This document shows positions 57,033 to 64,000 of a stretch of DNA of 64,000 nt, piece after piece. The stretch is from the NCBI RefSeq assembly GCF_022647325.1, contig NZ_CP071405.1, positions 1,922,001 through 1,986,000 on the forward strand, read 5' to 3'. The stretch's first letter is position 1. Each line of letters starts with the position of its first letter. The notes under the pieces were generated by a model. That model worked only from the letters and a program-made list of their open reading frames with translations, was not told the DNA's origin and did not search any database. This stretch comes from Pantoea deleyi. Its GTDB lineage: Bacteria > Pseudomonadota > Gammaproteobacteria > Enterobacterales > Enterobacteriaceae. The position numbers and the translations under genes are program-made.

Positions 57033-58280
57033 TCAGAGCTTTTTGCTGTGCAGCCGCCAGGCGACCAGCAGCGCCAGGATCAGCAGGAAACTGATAAACA
57101 GCGTAATGCCATTCCAGCCGTAGTCATGCCAGAAGAAGCCGCCCAGGGTGCCTGCCACGCTGGAGCCCGCGTAGTAGCTGAACAGATAGAGCGACGAGGC
57201 CTGACCCCGCGCCCGGCGCGCGCGCGGGCCAATCCAGCCGCTAGCCACGGCATGTGCGGCAAAAAATCCGGCGGTGAACAGCATCATGCCAGGCAGGATC
57301 AGCCAGAGGGCGTTAAAGGCGGTGATCAGCAGGCCCAGCAGCATCATCGCGGTGGCACCCAGCATCACCGGTCCGCGCCCCAGGCGGTTGGTCAGCGCAC
57401 CCGCTTTAGGCGAACTCCAGGAACCGGTCAGGTAGACCACCGACAGCAGCCCCACCACCGCCTGACTGAGGTGCCAGGGCGCATCCAGCAGACGGTAGCC
57501 GATATAGTTAAACAGCGTGACGAAGGCGCCCATCAGCAGGAAGCCTTCGGCGAACAGCCACGGCAGGCCCGGATCGCGCCAGTGCAGCCGGAAGTTAATC
57601 ATCAGATTACGCGGACGCAGCGGAATGGGGCGAAAATGGCGCGAGGCGGGCAGGATCTTCCAGAACATCAGCGCTGACGCCAGTGAGAAGCAGCCGATGA
57701 CCGCCACGGCGATCCGCCAGGTGAAGAGATCGGTCAGCACCCCGCTCAGCAGGCGTCCGCTCATCCCGCCGATCGAGTTGCCGCTGATATAGAGCCCCAT
57801 CGAAAAGGCAACGACGCGCACATCCATCTCTTCGCTGAGATAGGTCATCCCTACCGCCGCGACGCCGCTCAGCGACAGCCCCATCAGCGCCCGCATCAGC
57901 AGAATGCCGTGCCAGCTGGTCATCGTGGCCGAGAGCAGGGTGCAGAGCGCCGCCAGCATCAGGGCGGTCACCATCACCGATTTGCGGCCAATGGCATCCG
58001 AGAGCGGGCCGGTGACCAGCAGCCCCAGCGCCATCAGACCGGTGGAGATAGAGAGCGACAGACTGCTGGTGGCGGGCGAGACGCCAAACTGCTGTGACAG
58101 CACCGGCAGGATCGGCTGAACACAGTAGAGCAGGGCAAAGGTGGCCAGCCCGGCAGAGAACAGCGCCAGCGTAACGCGCATAAAGCGGGGCGTGCCCCGG
58201 CGGATATAAGCAGCCGCAGCGGACGCTGGCGCATCTGGCGCCGCGTCCTCATCCACTGTGGCCTGTATTGAGCGACTCAC
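57033..58280 (-). CDS. ynfM: MFS transporter YnfM
   Basis: A 415-residue, 12-helix MFS protein like E. coli YnfM (417). Loop 2-3 motif DAIGRKSVM and the LYCVQPILPVLSQQFGV start are typical. Reported links are with arabinose or drug export, but no substrate is assured. It is divergent from ynfL, as in E. coli. A long hydrophilic N-terminus (about 35 residues) precedes TM1. Confidence 0.92.
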   Translation of the reverse strand: MSRSIQATVDEDAAPDAPASAAAAYIRRGTPRFMRVTLALFSAGLATFALLYCVQPILPVLSQQFGVSPATSSLSLSISTGLMALGLLVTGPLSDAIGRKSVMVTALMLAALCTLLSATMTSWHGILLMRALMGLSLSGVAAVGMTYLSEEMDVRVVAFSMGLYISGNSIGGMSGRLLSGVLTDLFTWRIAVAVIGCFSLASALMFWKILPASRHFRPIPLRPRNLMINFRLHWRDPGLPWLFAEGFLLMGAFVTLFNYIGYRLLDAPWHLSQAVVGLLSVVYLTGSWSSPKAGALTNRLGRGPVMLGATAMMLLGLLITAFNALWLILPGMMLFTAGFFAAHAVASGWIGPRARRARGQASSLYLFSYYAGSSVAGTLGGFFWHDYGWNGITLFISFLLILALLVAWRLHSKKL

Positions 58281-58375
58281 ACATCGTCCTTTCAGTCAGA
58301 AAACCTGTCGTCAGCTTAGGAAAGGGAGATTATGATGTCTAATATATTAATAATCTCAAATAAGACGTTTTAAAT

Positions 58376-59269
58376 ATGAATATCGAACTGCGCCATCTGC
58401 GCTACTTCGTGGCGGTGGCAGAAGAGCTGCATTTCGGGCGGGCGGCCCGGCGGCTCAATATCTCTCAGCCGCCGCTCAGTCAGCAGATTATCCAGCTGGA
58501 GGCGGAAACCGGCGCGAAACTCTTTCATCGCACCAACCGCAGCGTGCAGCTCACGGCGGCGGGCGCTCAGCTGCTGAGTGATGCGCGGGCGATCCTGTTG
58601 CAGGTTGAGCAGGCCGCCGATCGCGCTGCCCGTCTGCATCGTGGCGAAGAGGGCGGGCTGCGCATCGGATTCACCTCCTCCGCCCCCTTTACCGCCACGG
58701 TCTCCGACGCGCTCTACCGTTTCCGCCAGCGCTGGCCGCAGGTGCACATTCAGATGCAGGAGATCAACACCCACCAGCAGCTGGCGCCGCTGCTTGAAGG
58801 GCGGCTCGATCTCGGCGTGATGCGTAACACCTCACTGCCCGACGGGCTGCATCATCAGTTACTGCTGAGTGAGCCGCTGTTTGCCGTGGTGCACAAGGCG
58901 CATCCGCTGGCTGGCGCAGAGCGCATTTCGGTGTCGGCGCTGGCATCGGAGCCCTTTGTCTTTTTCGATCCGCAGGGGGGCACCGCGCTCTACAGCGATA
59001 TTCTGGCGCTGCTGCACCGCTACCACATCAAGCCCTACATCACTCAGGAAGTGGGCGAGGCGATGACGATCCTGGGGCTGGTGGCGACCGGTCTGGGCGT
59101 CTCGATTCTGCCGGCCTCGTTTCGCCGGGCGCGGCTGAGCGATCTGGTCTGGCTGCCCTTGAGGGAAGAGGATGCGATTTCTGAACTCTGGCTGGTCTGG
59201 TCCGCCGCCCGCGAGCAGAGCGCGCAGATGGCGAACATGATGGCGCTGCTGCAGTCAAACCGGCGATGA
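58376..59269 (+). CDS. ynfL: LysR-family regulator YnfL
   Basis: A 297-residue LysR protein, the same length as E. coli YnfL. The HTH is about 2-60 (LRHLRYFVAVAEELHFGRAARRL, and LNISQPPLSQQI typical of the CatR/BenM subgroup). It is divergent (95 bases) from ynfM and likely controls it. No good ribosome site precedes the start. Confidence 0.92.
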   Translation: MNIELRHLRYFVAVAEELHFGRAARRLNISQPPLSQQIIQLEAETGAKLFHRTNRSVQLTAAGAQLLSDARAILLQVEQAADRAARLHRGEEGGLRIGFTSSAPFTATVSDALYRFRQRWPQVHIQMQEINTHQQLAPLLEGRLDLGVMRNTSLPDGLHHQLLLSEPLFAVVHKAHPLAGAERISVSALASEPFVFFDPQGGTALYSDILALLHRYHIKPYITQEVGEAMTILGLVATGLGVSILPASFRRARLSDLVWLPLREEDAISELWLVWSAAREQSAQMANMMALLQSNRR

Positions 59270-59363
59270 AGCCACCGCTTCCTATCATCAATCTGTGCGA
59301 TAAATCACATTTCTAATCAAATATTTGACGCTGTCGCCTGATCTGCATCACCATGACGCATGT

Positions 59364-59385
59364 TTATTTAGAAGCGCGAAAATAA
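59364..59385 (+). promoter_or_regulatory. Candidate Mlc/NagC-type operator at mlc
   Basis: TTATTT-N10-AAATAA, symmetric AT-rich arms around a GC core, the layout of Mlc and NagC operators. It lies 14 bases before the mlc start codon, where binding would block transcription. E. coli mlc is autoregulated. The exact match to the known consensus was judged by eye only. Confidence 0.45.
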
Positions 59386-59399
59386 CCGGGAGCAGGGTT

Positions 59400-60617
59400 G
59401 TGAATCCGGACAGTCAACCTGGCCACATTGACCAGATCAAGCAGACCAATGCAGGCGTCGTATATCGATTGATTGACCGTCACGGTCCCATTTCGCGTAT
59501 CGAACTCTCCCGCCGTGCCCAGCTCGCCCCGGCCAGCATCACCAAAATTGTCCGGGAAATGCTGGACGCCCATCTGGTGCAGGAGACCGAATTTCAGGAG
59601 CCGGGCAGCCGCGGCCGGCCGGCGATTGGCCTGATTCTGGACACCGACGCCTGGCACTATCTGGCGATCCGCCTGCATCGCGGTGCCATGACCTTTACGC
59701 TGCGCGACCTCAGCAGCCGTGCGCTGGCAGAAGAGAGCCTGCCGCTGCCGGATGAGACGGCGCAGCCGCTGCTGAACGCCCTGATTGAACAGGTCGATGC
59801 CTTCTTTATCCGCCATCAGAAGAAGCTGGAGCGCCTGACGGCGATCGCCATCACGCTGCCTGGCCTGATCAACGCCGCGTCCGGCGTGGTGCACCGGCTG
59901 CCGGGTTATCAGGTGCGCGACATGCCGCTGGGCGATGCGCTGGCGTCGCGCACAGGCCTGCCGGTGTTTGTGCAGCACGACATCTCAGCCTGGACGCTGG
60001 CGGAGTCGCTGTTTGGCGCGTCACGCGGTGCGCAGGATGTCATTCAGATTGTGATTGATGAAACCGTAGGGGCGGGCGTGATCAGCGGCGGTCAGCTGCT
60101 GCACAAGCGCGGCAGGGCGCTGGTCGAGATTGGGCACACCCAGATCGACCCCTACGGCCAGCAGTGCTACTGCGGGAATCATGGCTGCCTGGAAACCGTG
60201 GCCAGCACCGGCAGCCTGCTGGCGCTGGCGGCCCAGCGTCTGCCCGCGCAGCCCGACAGCCTGCTCAATGCGCAGCCGCTGACGCTTCAGTCACTGTGTG
60301 CGGCCGCCCAGTCGGGCGATCGGCTGGCGCGTGACACCATCGCCAGCGTGGGGCATCACGTTGGCCGGATCCTGGCGATGATGGTCAACATCTTTAATCC
60401 ACAACAGATTCTTATCGGTTCTCCCCTCAACGCCGCGGCCGATGTGCTGTTTCCGGCGGTGAGTAACACCATTCTGCAGCAGTCACTGCCCGCCTACAGC
60501 GCGACGATCCAGCTGGCACCCACCGAATTCAGCGAGCCGGGAACCCTGGGCGCGGCGGCGCTGATCAAAGACGCGCTCTATAACGGTCATCTGTTAGTGA
60601 AACTGTTGCAAGGTTAA
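59400..60617 (+). CDS. mlc: Glucose-responsive ROK repressor Mlc
   Basis: The GTG at 59400 is chosen: GGGAG precedes it by 7 bases and the product (405 residues; E. coli 406) begins VNPDSQPGHIDQIKQTNAG, collinear with Mlc. Winged HTH is about 20-70; the ROK zinc site H246, C256, C258, C263 (CYCGNHGC) is intact. Mlc represses ptsG, manXYZ and malT and is sequestered by the membrane-bound glucose transporter EIICB during uptake. A longer frame to 59325 starts in the operator zone. It is followed by bioD2, as in E. coli. Confidence 0.96.
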   Translation: MNPDSQPGHIDQIKQTNAGVVYRLIDRHGPISRIELSRRAQLAPASITKIVREMLDAHLVQETEFQEPGSRGRPAIGLILDTDAWHYLAIRLHRGAMTFTLRDLSSRALAEESLPLPDETAQPLLNALIEQVDAFFIRHQKKLERLTAIAITLPGLINAASGVVHRLPGYQVRDMPLGDALASRTGLPVFVQHDISAWTLAESLFGASRGAQDVIQIVIDETVGAGVISGGQLLHKRGRALVEIGHTQIDPYGQQCYCGNHGCLETVASTGSLLALAAQRLPAQPDSLLNAQPLTLQSLCAAAQSGDRLARDTIASVGHHVGRILAMMVNIFNPQQILIGSPLNAAADVLFPAVSNTILQQSLPAYSATIQLAPTEFSEPGTLGAAALIKDALYNGHLLVKLLQG

Positions 60618-60730
60618 GCAGGCTTAATCTTGCGCTAACGCAATCCGTTCTCATCCTCCTTTCCTTAAAATGCCGGTTTGCAGCAAGGTTAATCACCGAT
60701 TAGCCGCAACGGTTCAAGAGGAGAAGTGGA

Positions 60731-61429
60731 GTGAACAGACTGTTTGTTACCGGCACCGACACCGCAGTAGGTAAAACGGTGGTGTCACGCGCCCTGTTAC
60801 AGAGCTTTATCCGCCACAGACTGAGCGCCGTCGGCTACAAGCCCGTCGCGCGCAGCGCAGCCCGCACCGCCGAGGGCCTGCGTAATAAAGATGCACAGGT
60901 TCTGCAGAGCGCCTCATCCCTGGAATTACCCTATCAGGCCATTAATCCGCTGGTTTTTGAGGAGGAGGAGATCTGCACTCATCCCGGCCAGCAGATCGAT
61001 TATGGGCTGCTGAGCCGGGGCTTACTCAGCCTGTCGCAGCAGGCCGATCGGGTGGTGGTGGAGGGCACCGGCGGCTGGCGGAGCCTGATGAACGATGGCC
61101 GTCCGCTCTCCTGCTGGGTCGTGGAGCAGCAGTTGCCGGTGGTGATGGTGGTCGGCATTCAGTCGGGCTGCATCAGTCACGCCCTGTTAACGGCCGAGGC
61201 GATAGTTCAGGATGGGCTGCCCCTGGTAGGCTGGGTCGCAAACCGCATCAATCCGGGGCTGGCGCACTACAGCGACATCATCACGGTATTGCGGGAAAAC
61301 ATTGCCGCGCCGCTGCTGGGTGAGCTGCCCTATCTGCCGCGCGCTGAACAGCGTGACCTCACGCCTTACATCGATATTTCCCTGCTGGAGCAGCGCGATC
61401 TGCACGCTGTGAGTGCAAAGATCGCCTGA
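60731..61429 (+). CDS. ynfK: Dethiobiotin synthetase paralogue BioD2 (YnfK)
   Basis: A 232-residue protein (E. coli 231) starting with GTG at 60731, with GAGGAG 8 bases upstream. P-loop GTDTAVGKT is at 8-16 and VVEGTGGWRSL at about 111-121 is the BioD active-site loop. It would carboxylate diaminopelargonate to dethiobiotin with ATP and CO2; as a paralogue of bioD its physiological need is unclear. It lies 113 bases after mlc. Confidence 0.92.
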   Translation: MNRLFVTGTDTAVGKTVVSRALLQSFIRHRLSAVGYKPVARSAARTAEGLRNKDAQVLQSASSLELPYQAINPLVFEEEEICTHPGQQIDYGLLSRGLLSLSQQADRVVVEGTGGWRSLMNDGRPLSCWVVEQQLPVVMVVGIQSGCISHALLTAEAIVQDGLPLVGWVANRINPGLAHYSDIITVLRENIAAPLLGELPYLPRAEQRDLTPYIDISLLEQRDLHAVSAKIA

Positions 61430-61609
61430 TTATGAAACAAATCTCTTCATCTCAGTCAGCGGTGAGCCTAACGTTTCAGGCCGATCGCTGACTCTCCCCG
61501 GTTAATTTCCCCGATAATTCAACGGCCTGATTTCAGATACGCGAAACAGTAACGTCATGGCGCAGAAAATGCATTACCTCCGCTTATCATCCAGAGGTGG
61601 AGCACCATT

Positions 61610-62986
61610 ATGTCGCACTCGCACGAGCAAGGTTTGTTATACGGGCTGGACGCCCGCATTGGCCCCGTTCCGGCCTTCATCGCCGCGCTGCAGCATCTGC
61701 TGGCCAGCGTGGTCGGGATCATCACGCCGCCCCTGATTATCGGCTCGGTGCTGGGGCTGCAGGCCTACATTCCCTATCTGATCAGCATGTCGCTGTTTGT
61801 CTCCGGTCTGGGCACTTTCCTGCAGTCCCGGCGGATCGCGGGCGTTGGTGCCGGGATGATCTGTCTGCAGGGCACCAGCTTCGCCTTTCTGGGGGTGATT
61901 CTGTCGGGCGGTCTGATGGTGAAGGGGCGTGGCGGTTCGGCGGAAGAGATTATGGCGATGCTGTTTGGCTGCAACCTGGTGGCGGCGCTGATCCCGATTC
62001 TGATCAGCCGCTGTGTTGGCTCGCTGCGTAAAGTGCTGACGCCGGTTGTGACCGGCACGGTGATCACCCTGATTGGCATCAGCCTGATCAAGGTCAGCAT
62101 CACCGACTGGGCGGGCGGACACAACGCCACCGATTTTGGATCGCCCGGCAACCTGGCGCTGGGGGCGCTGACGCTGCTGGTGATTGTGGCGCTGAACCGT
62201 GCGCGTAACCGCTGGGCGCGGCTGGTGGCGGTGGTGGCCGGTATCGCGGTGGGATGCGTGGCGGCGGCCTTAACCGGGCATCTGCCGCTGACGATGACGC
62301 CGCCGGAGCACTGGATCGTGCTGCCCGCGCTGTTCCGGTTTGGTTTTGCCTTCGACTGGACGATTTTTCTGCCCATCGCCCTGGTCGCCGTGATCGCGGT
62401 GATCGAGGCCGTGGGCGATCTCACCGCCAACTGCCTGATCTCGCAACAGCCGATCACCGGCAAGCCGTTTCAGCAGCGGCTGCAGGGCGGCATCGTCGCC
62501 GATGGCCTGAGCTGCGTGCTGGCGGCGGTGTTCTCCGCCTTTCCCAACACCACCTTTGCCCAGAACAACGGTGTTATCCAGATGACCGGCGTCGCCAGTC
62601 GTTACGTCGGTATGCTGCTGGGCATGATGCTGGCGCTGCTGGGGCTTTTTCCCTTTATCGGCTCGCTGCTGCAGCAGATCCCGCCGCCGGTGCTGGGCGG
62701 TGCGACCATCGTGATGTTTGGCAGCGTGGTGGCCGCCGGGATCCGGGTCATGACTCAGACGCCGCTGGGCCGTCGCGAGATGCTGATTGTGGCGATCGCC
62801 TTTGGTATCGGTCTGGGCGTGGAAGCGGTGCCGGAGGTGCTGAAGCAGTTTCCGCCGCTGATTAACAGCCTGTTCGGTCATGCGGTAACAACCGGCGGCC
62901 TTCTGGCGATCCTGCTTAACCTGGTGCTGCCCGACGAAGGGCAGGCGTCCGACGCGGTCGAGGCGGAGACGCTGACCGAGAGCTGA
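61610..62986 (+). CDS. NCS2 family purine (xanthine/uracil) permease
   Basis: A 458-residue transporter with 14 helices, similar to XanP/XanQ (463-466). NCS2 functional residues: H29 in ALQHLLASV, Glu in IEAVGDLTAN and the NTTFAQNNGVI motif. It imports xanthine or a related purine by proton symport; xanthine is the best guess, but uric acid cannot be excluded. AGAGGTGGAG precedes the start. It is followed by a strong terminator and is not near purine catabolic genes. Confidence 0.93.
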   Translation: MSHSHEQGLLYGLDARIGPVPAFIAALQHLLASVVGIITPPLIIGSVLGLQAYIPYLISMSLFVSGLGTFLQSRRIAGVGAGMICLQGTSFAFLGVILSGGLMVKGRGGSAEEIMAMLFGCNLVAALIPILISRCVGSLRKVLTPVVTGTVITLIGISLIKVSITDWAGGHNATDFGSPGNLALGALTLLVIVALNRARNRWARLVAVVAGIAVGCVAAALTGHLPLTMTPPEHWIVLPALFRFGFAFDWTIFLPIALVAVIAVIEAVGDLTANCLISQQPITGKPFQQRLQGGIVADGLSCVLAAVFSAFPNTTFAQNNGVIQMTGVASRYVGMLLGMMLALLGLFPFIGSLLQQIPPPVLGGATIVMFGSVVAAGIRVMTQTPLGRREMLIVAIAFGIGLGVEAVPEVLKQFPPLINSLFGHAVTTGGLLAILLNLVLPDEGQASDAVEAETLTES

Positions 62987-63101
62987 GCCTGACGCTTCAG
63001 ACAATTAAAACAGAAACATTGGTTTGACAACTGAGGCAGAATTTAACGCGAAGGGGGCCTGTGTTAGTTGCAAACCCCGACGGGCCAGGGATGGCGTAGA
63101 A

Positions 63102-63126
63102 AAAAAAGGGCCAGCATGGCCCTTTT
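63102..63126. terminator. Bidirectional terminator after the purine permease gene
   Basis: An 11-bp stem AAAAAGGGCCA/TGGCCCTTTTT with a 3-base loop and A/T tracts on both sides. It separates the convergent permease and OsmV-like genes. Confidence 0.9.
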
Positions 63127-63147
63127 TGTATCATGGACAGAAGGGAA

Positions 63148-64000
63148 TTACGGATTGAGACGACGACGGGTACGCCCCGAACTGAGGTAGTCTGCGATAT
63201 AATCCTGCGAGATCTCCCCGCTGTAGCGCCCCTCTTCATCGACGATCGGCATCCAGACGGTGTTGTGCTCATAGAGTTTGGAGAGCACGACACGCAGGTT
63301 CTCCTCTGCTTTGCCCGTCACCCTGAAGGTGTGCAGCTTCTCTTCGCAGCGGCCGCTGACGTTTCGCGCCTCACGACGCTTCACAAAGCCCAGCGGTTTG
63401 CCATCCTCGTCGACCACGGTAATCGAGCGCATATCGTTCTCATCCATGGTGCCAAAGGCTTCCGCCAGCGGCGTGGAGCGGCGCACGGTGATGGTCGGCT
63501 GCTGGTCGGTCACGTCGCCCGCCTGCACCAGTAACAGACGCTTCAGCGTGCGGTCCTGGCCGACGAAGGAGCCGACAAACTCATTGGCCGGGGTCGCCAG
63601 CAGCTCATCCGGGCTGGCGCACTGCACGATTTTGCCCTGACCAAACACCGCGATGCGGTCTCCCAGCTTCAGCGCCTCGTCGATATCGTGGCTCACCAGC
63701 ATCACGGTTTTCTTCAGCTGACGCTGCATGTCCAGGAACTCATTCTGGATCACTTCGCGGTTAATCGGGTCAACCGCACCAAAAGGCTCATCCATCAGCA
63801 GCACCGGTGGATCCGCCGCCAGCGCACGGATTACGCCGATACGCTGCTGCTGACCGCCGGACATCTCACGCGGATAGCGATGCAGAAACTTTTTAGGATC
63901 GAGTGCCACCATGCTCATCAGCTCGGTGGCGCGCTCGTGACACTGCTTTTTGTTCCAGCCGAGCATCCGCGGCACCACAGTGATGTTCTCCTCGATGGTC
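63148..64000 (-). CDS. Glycine betaine/choline ABC transporter ATPase, OsmV-like (3' part)
   Basis: The frame continues past the window's right edge; about 284 residues are seen. Present are the Q-loop region, ABC signature MSGGQQQRIG, Walker B LLMDEPFGAVD, H-loop LVSHDIDEA and, from about two-thirds on, two CBS domains (IQ-type SITVVDEDGKPLG and WMPIVDEEGRYSGEI). Walker A lies outside. The combination is that of OpuA/OpuC/OsmV ATPases, which gate osmoprotectant uptake by ionic strength. The closest guess is the OsmV/YehX type. Permease and binding-protein genes should lie just to the right. Confidence 0.93.
   Translation of the reverse strand, partial: TIEENITVVPRMLGWNKKQCHERATELMSMVALDPKKFLHRYPREMSGGQQQRIGVIRALAADPPVLLMDEPFGAVDPINREVIQNEFLDMQRQLKKTVMLVSHDIDEALKLGDRIAVFGQGKIVQCASPDELLATPANEFVGSFVGQDRTLKRLLLVQAGDVTDQQPTITVRRSTPLAEAFGTMDENDMRSITVVDEDGKPLGFVKRREARNVSGRCEEKLHTFRVTGKAEENLRVVLSKLYEHNTVWMPIVDEEGRYSGEISQDYIADYLSSGRTRRRLNP

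Overview
The window is chromosomal DNA of an enterobacterium. Almost every gene has a recognisable Escherichia coli counterpart (fnr, pntAB, ldhA, hrpA, rstAB, asr, mlc, rhaBAD, pepT), usually within a few residues of the E. coli length. The local blocks are shuffled relative to E. coli, and several cassettes (LysR/M20/MHS transporter, aromatic-acid transporter plus YdcJ plus esterase, orphan binding proteins) are of the kind seen in plant- and soil-associated Erwiniaceae. I judge a Pantoea/Erwinia-type genome most likely; this is inferred from gene content by eye. I saw no tRNA, rRNA, CRISPR array, prophage or insertion sequence, and no clearly broken gene. Both ends cut genes: a lipoprotein on the left and an osmoprotectant ABC ATPase on the right.

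Left block (1-11.4 kb): small membrane and lipoprotein genes, an MgtC-family protein, fermentative D-lactate dehydrogenase with a YdbJ-like lipoprotein, the ydbH-ynbE-ydbL envelope lipid-transport operon, azoR and the RNA helicase hrpA. Acid/energy block (11.5-26 kb): the asr-ydgU-ydgD set with a probable RstA operator, an M32 carboxypeptidase, rstAB itself, an unrecognised small gene, ydgI, ydgH, pntAB, uspE, fnr with its autoregulatory FNR site, and smrA.

Accessory block (26-43.7 kb): a PcaQ-like LysR regulator divergent from an aromatic-acid-type MFS transporter, then YdcJ (2-oxoadipate dioxygenase family) and a carboxylesterase; a chemoreceptor with a sigma-28 promoter; and a run of amino-acid/peptide genes (methionine aminotransferase, ArgT/HisJ-like binding protein, PepT, DppA-like binding protein) ending in a LysR regulator divergent from an M20 peptidase/MHS transporter pair. 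Neither binding protein has a permease in the window.

Rhamnose block (43.9-53.6 kb): aldA (lactaldehyde dehydrogenase), ybiI, yoaK, rhaT, rhaSR and rhaBADM, with CRP-like and RhaS-like sites between rhaS and rhaB. Together these cover uptake, isomerisation, phosphorylation, aldol cleavage and lactaldehyde oxidation. Right block (53.6-64 kb): a TetR regulator facing two tandem DUF1471 (BhsA/McbA-like) proteins with related palindromes in front of both, the sugar exporter sotB, a cysteine-containing small protein, ynfM/ynfL, mlc with a candidate autoregulatory operator, bioD2 (ynfK), an NCS2 purine permease and the 3' part of an OsmV-like ATPase.

I did not find a clearly novel multi-gene system. 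The best leads are the TetR/DUF1471 palindromes, the orphan binding proteins around pepT, the LysR-M20-MHS cassette, and several very small membrane proteins that automatic annotation tends to miss.
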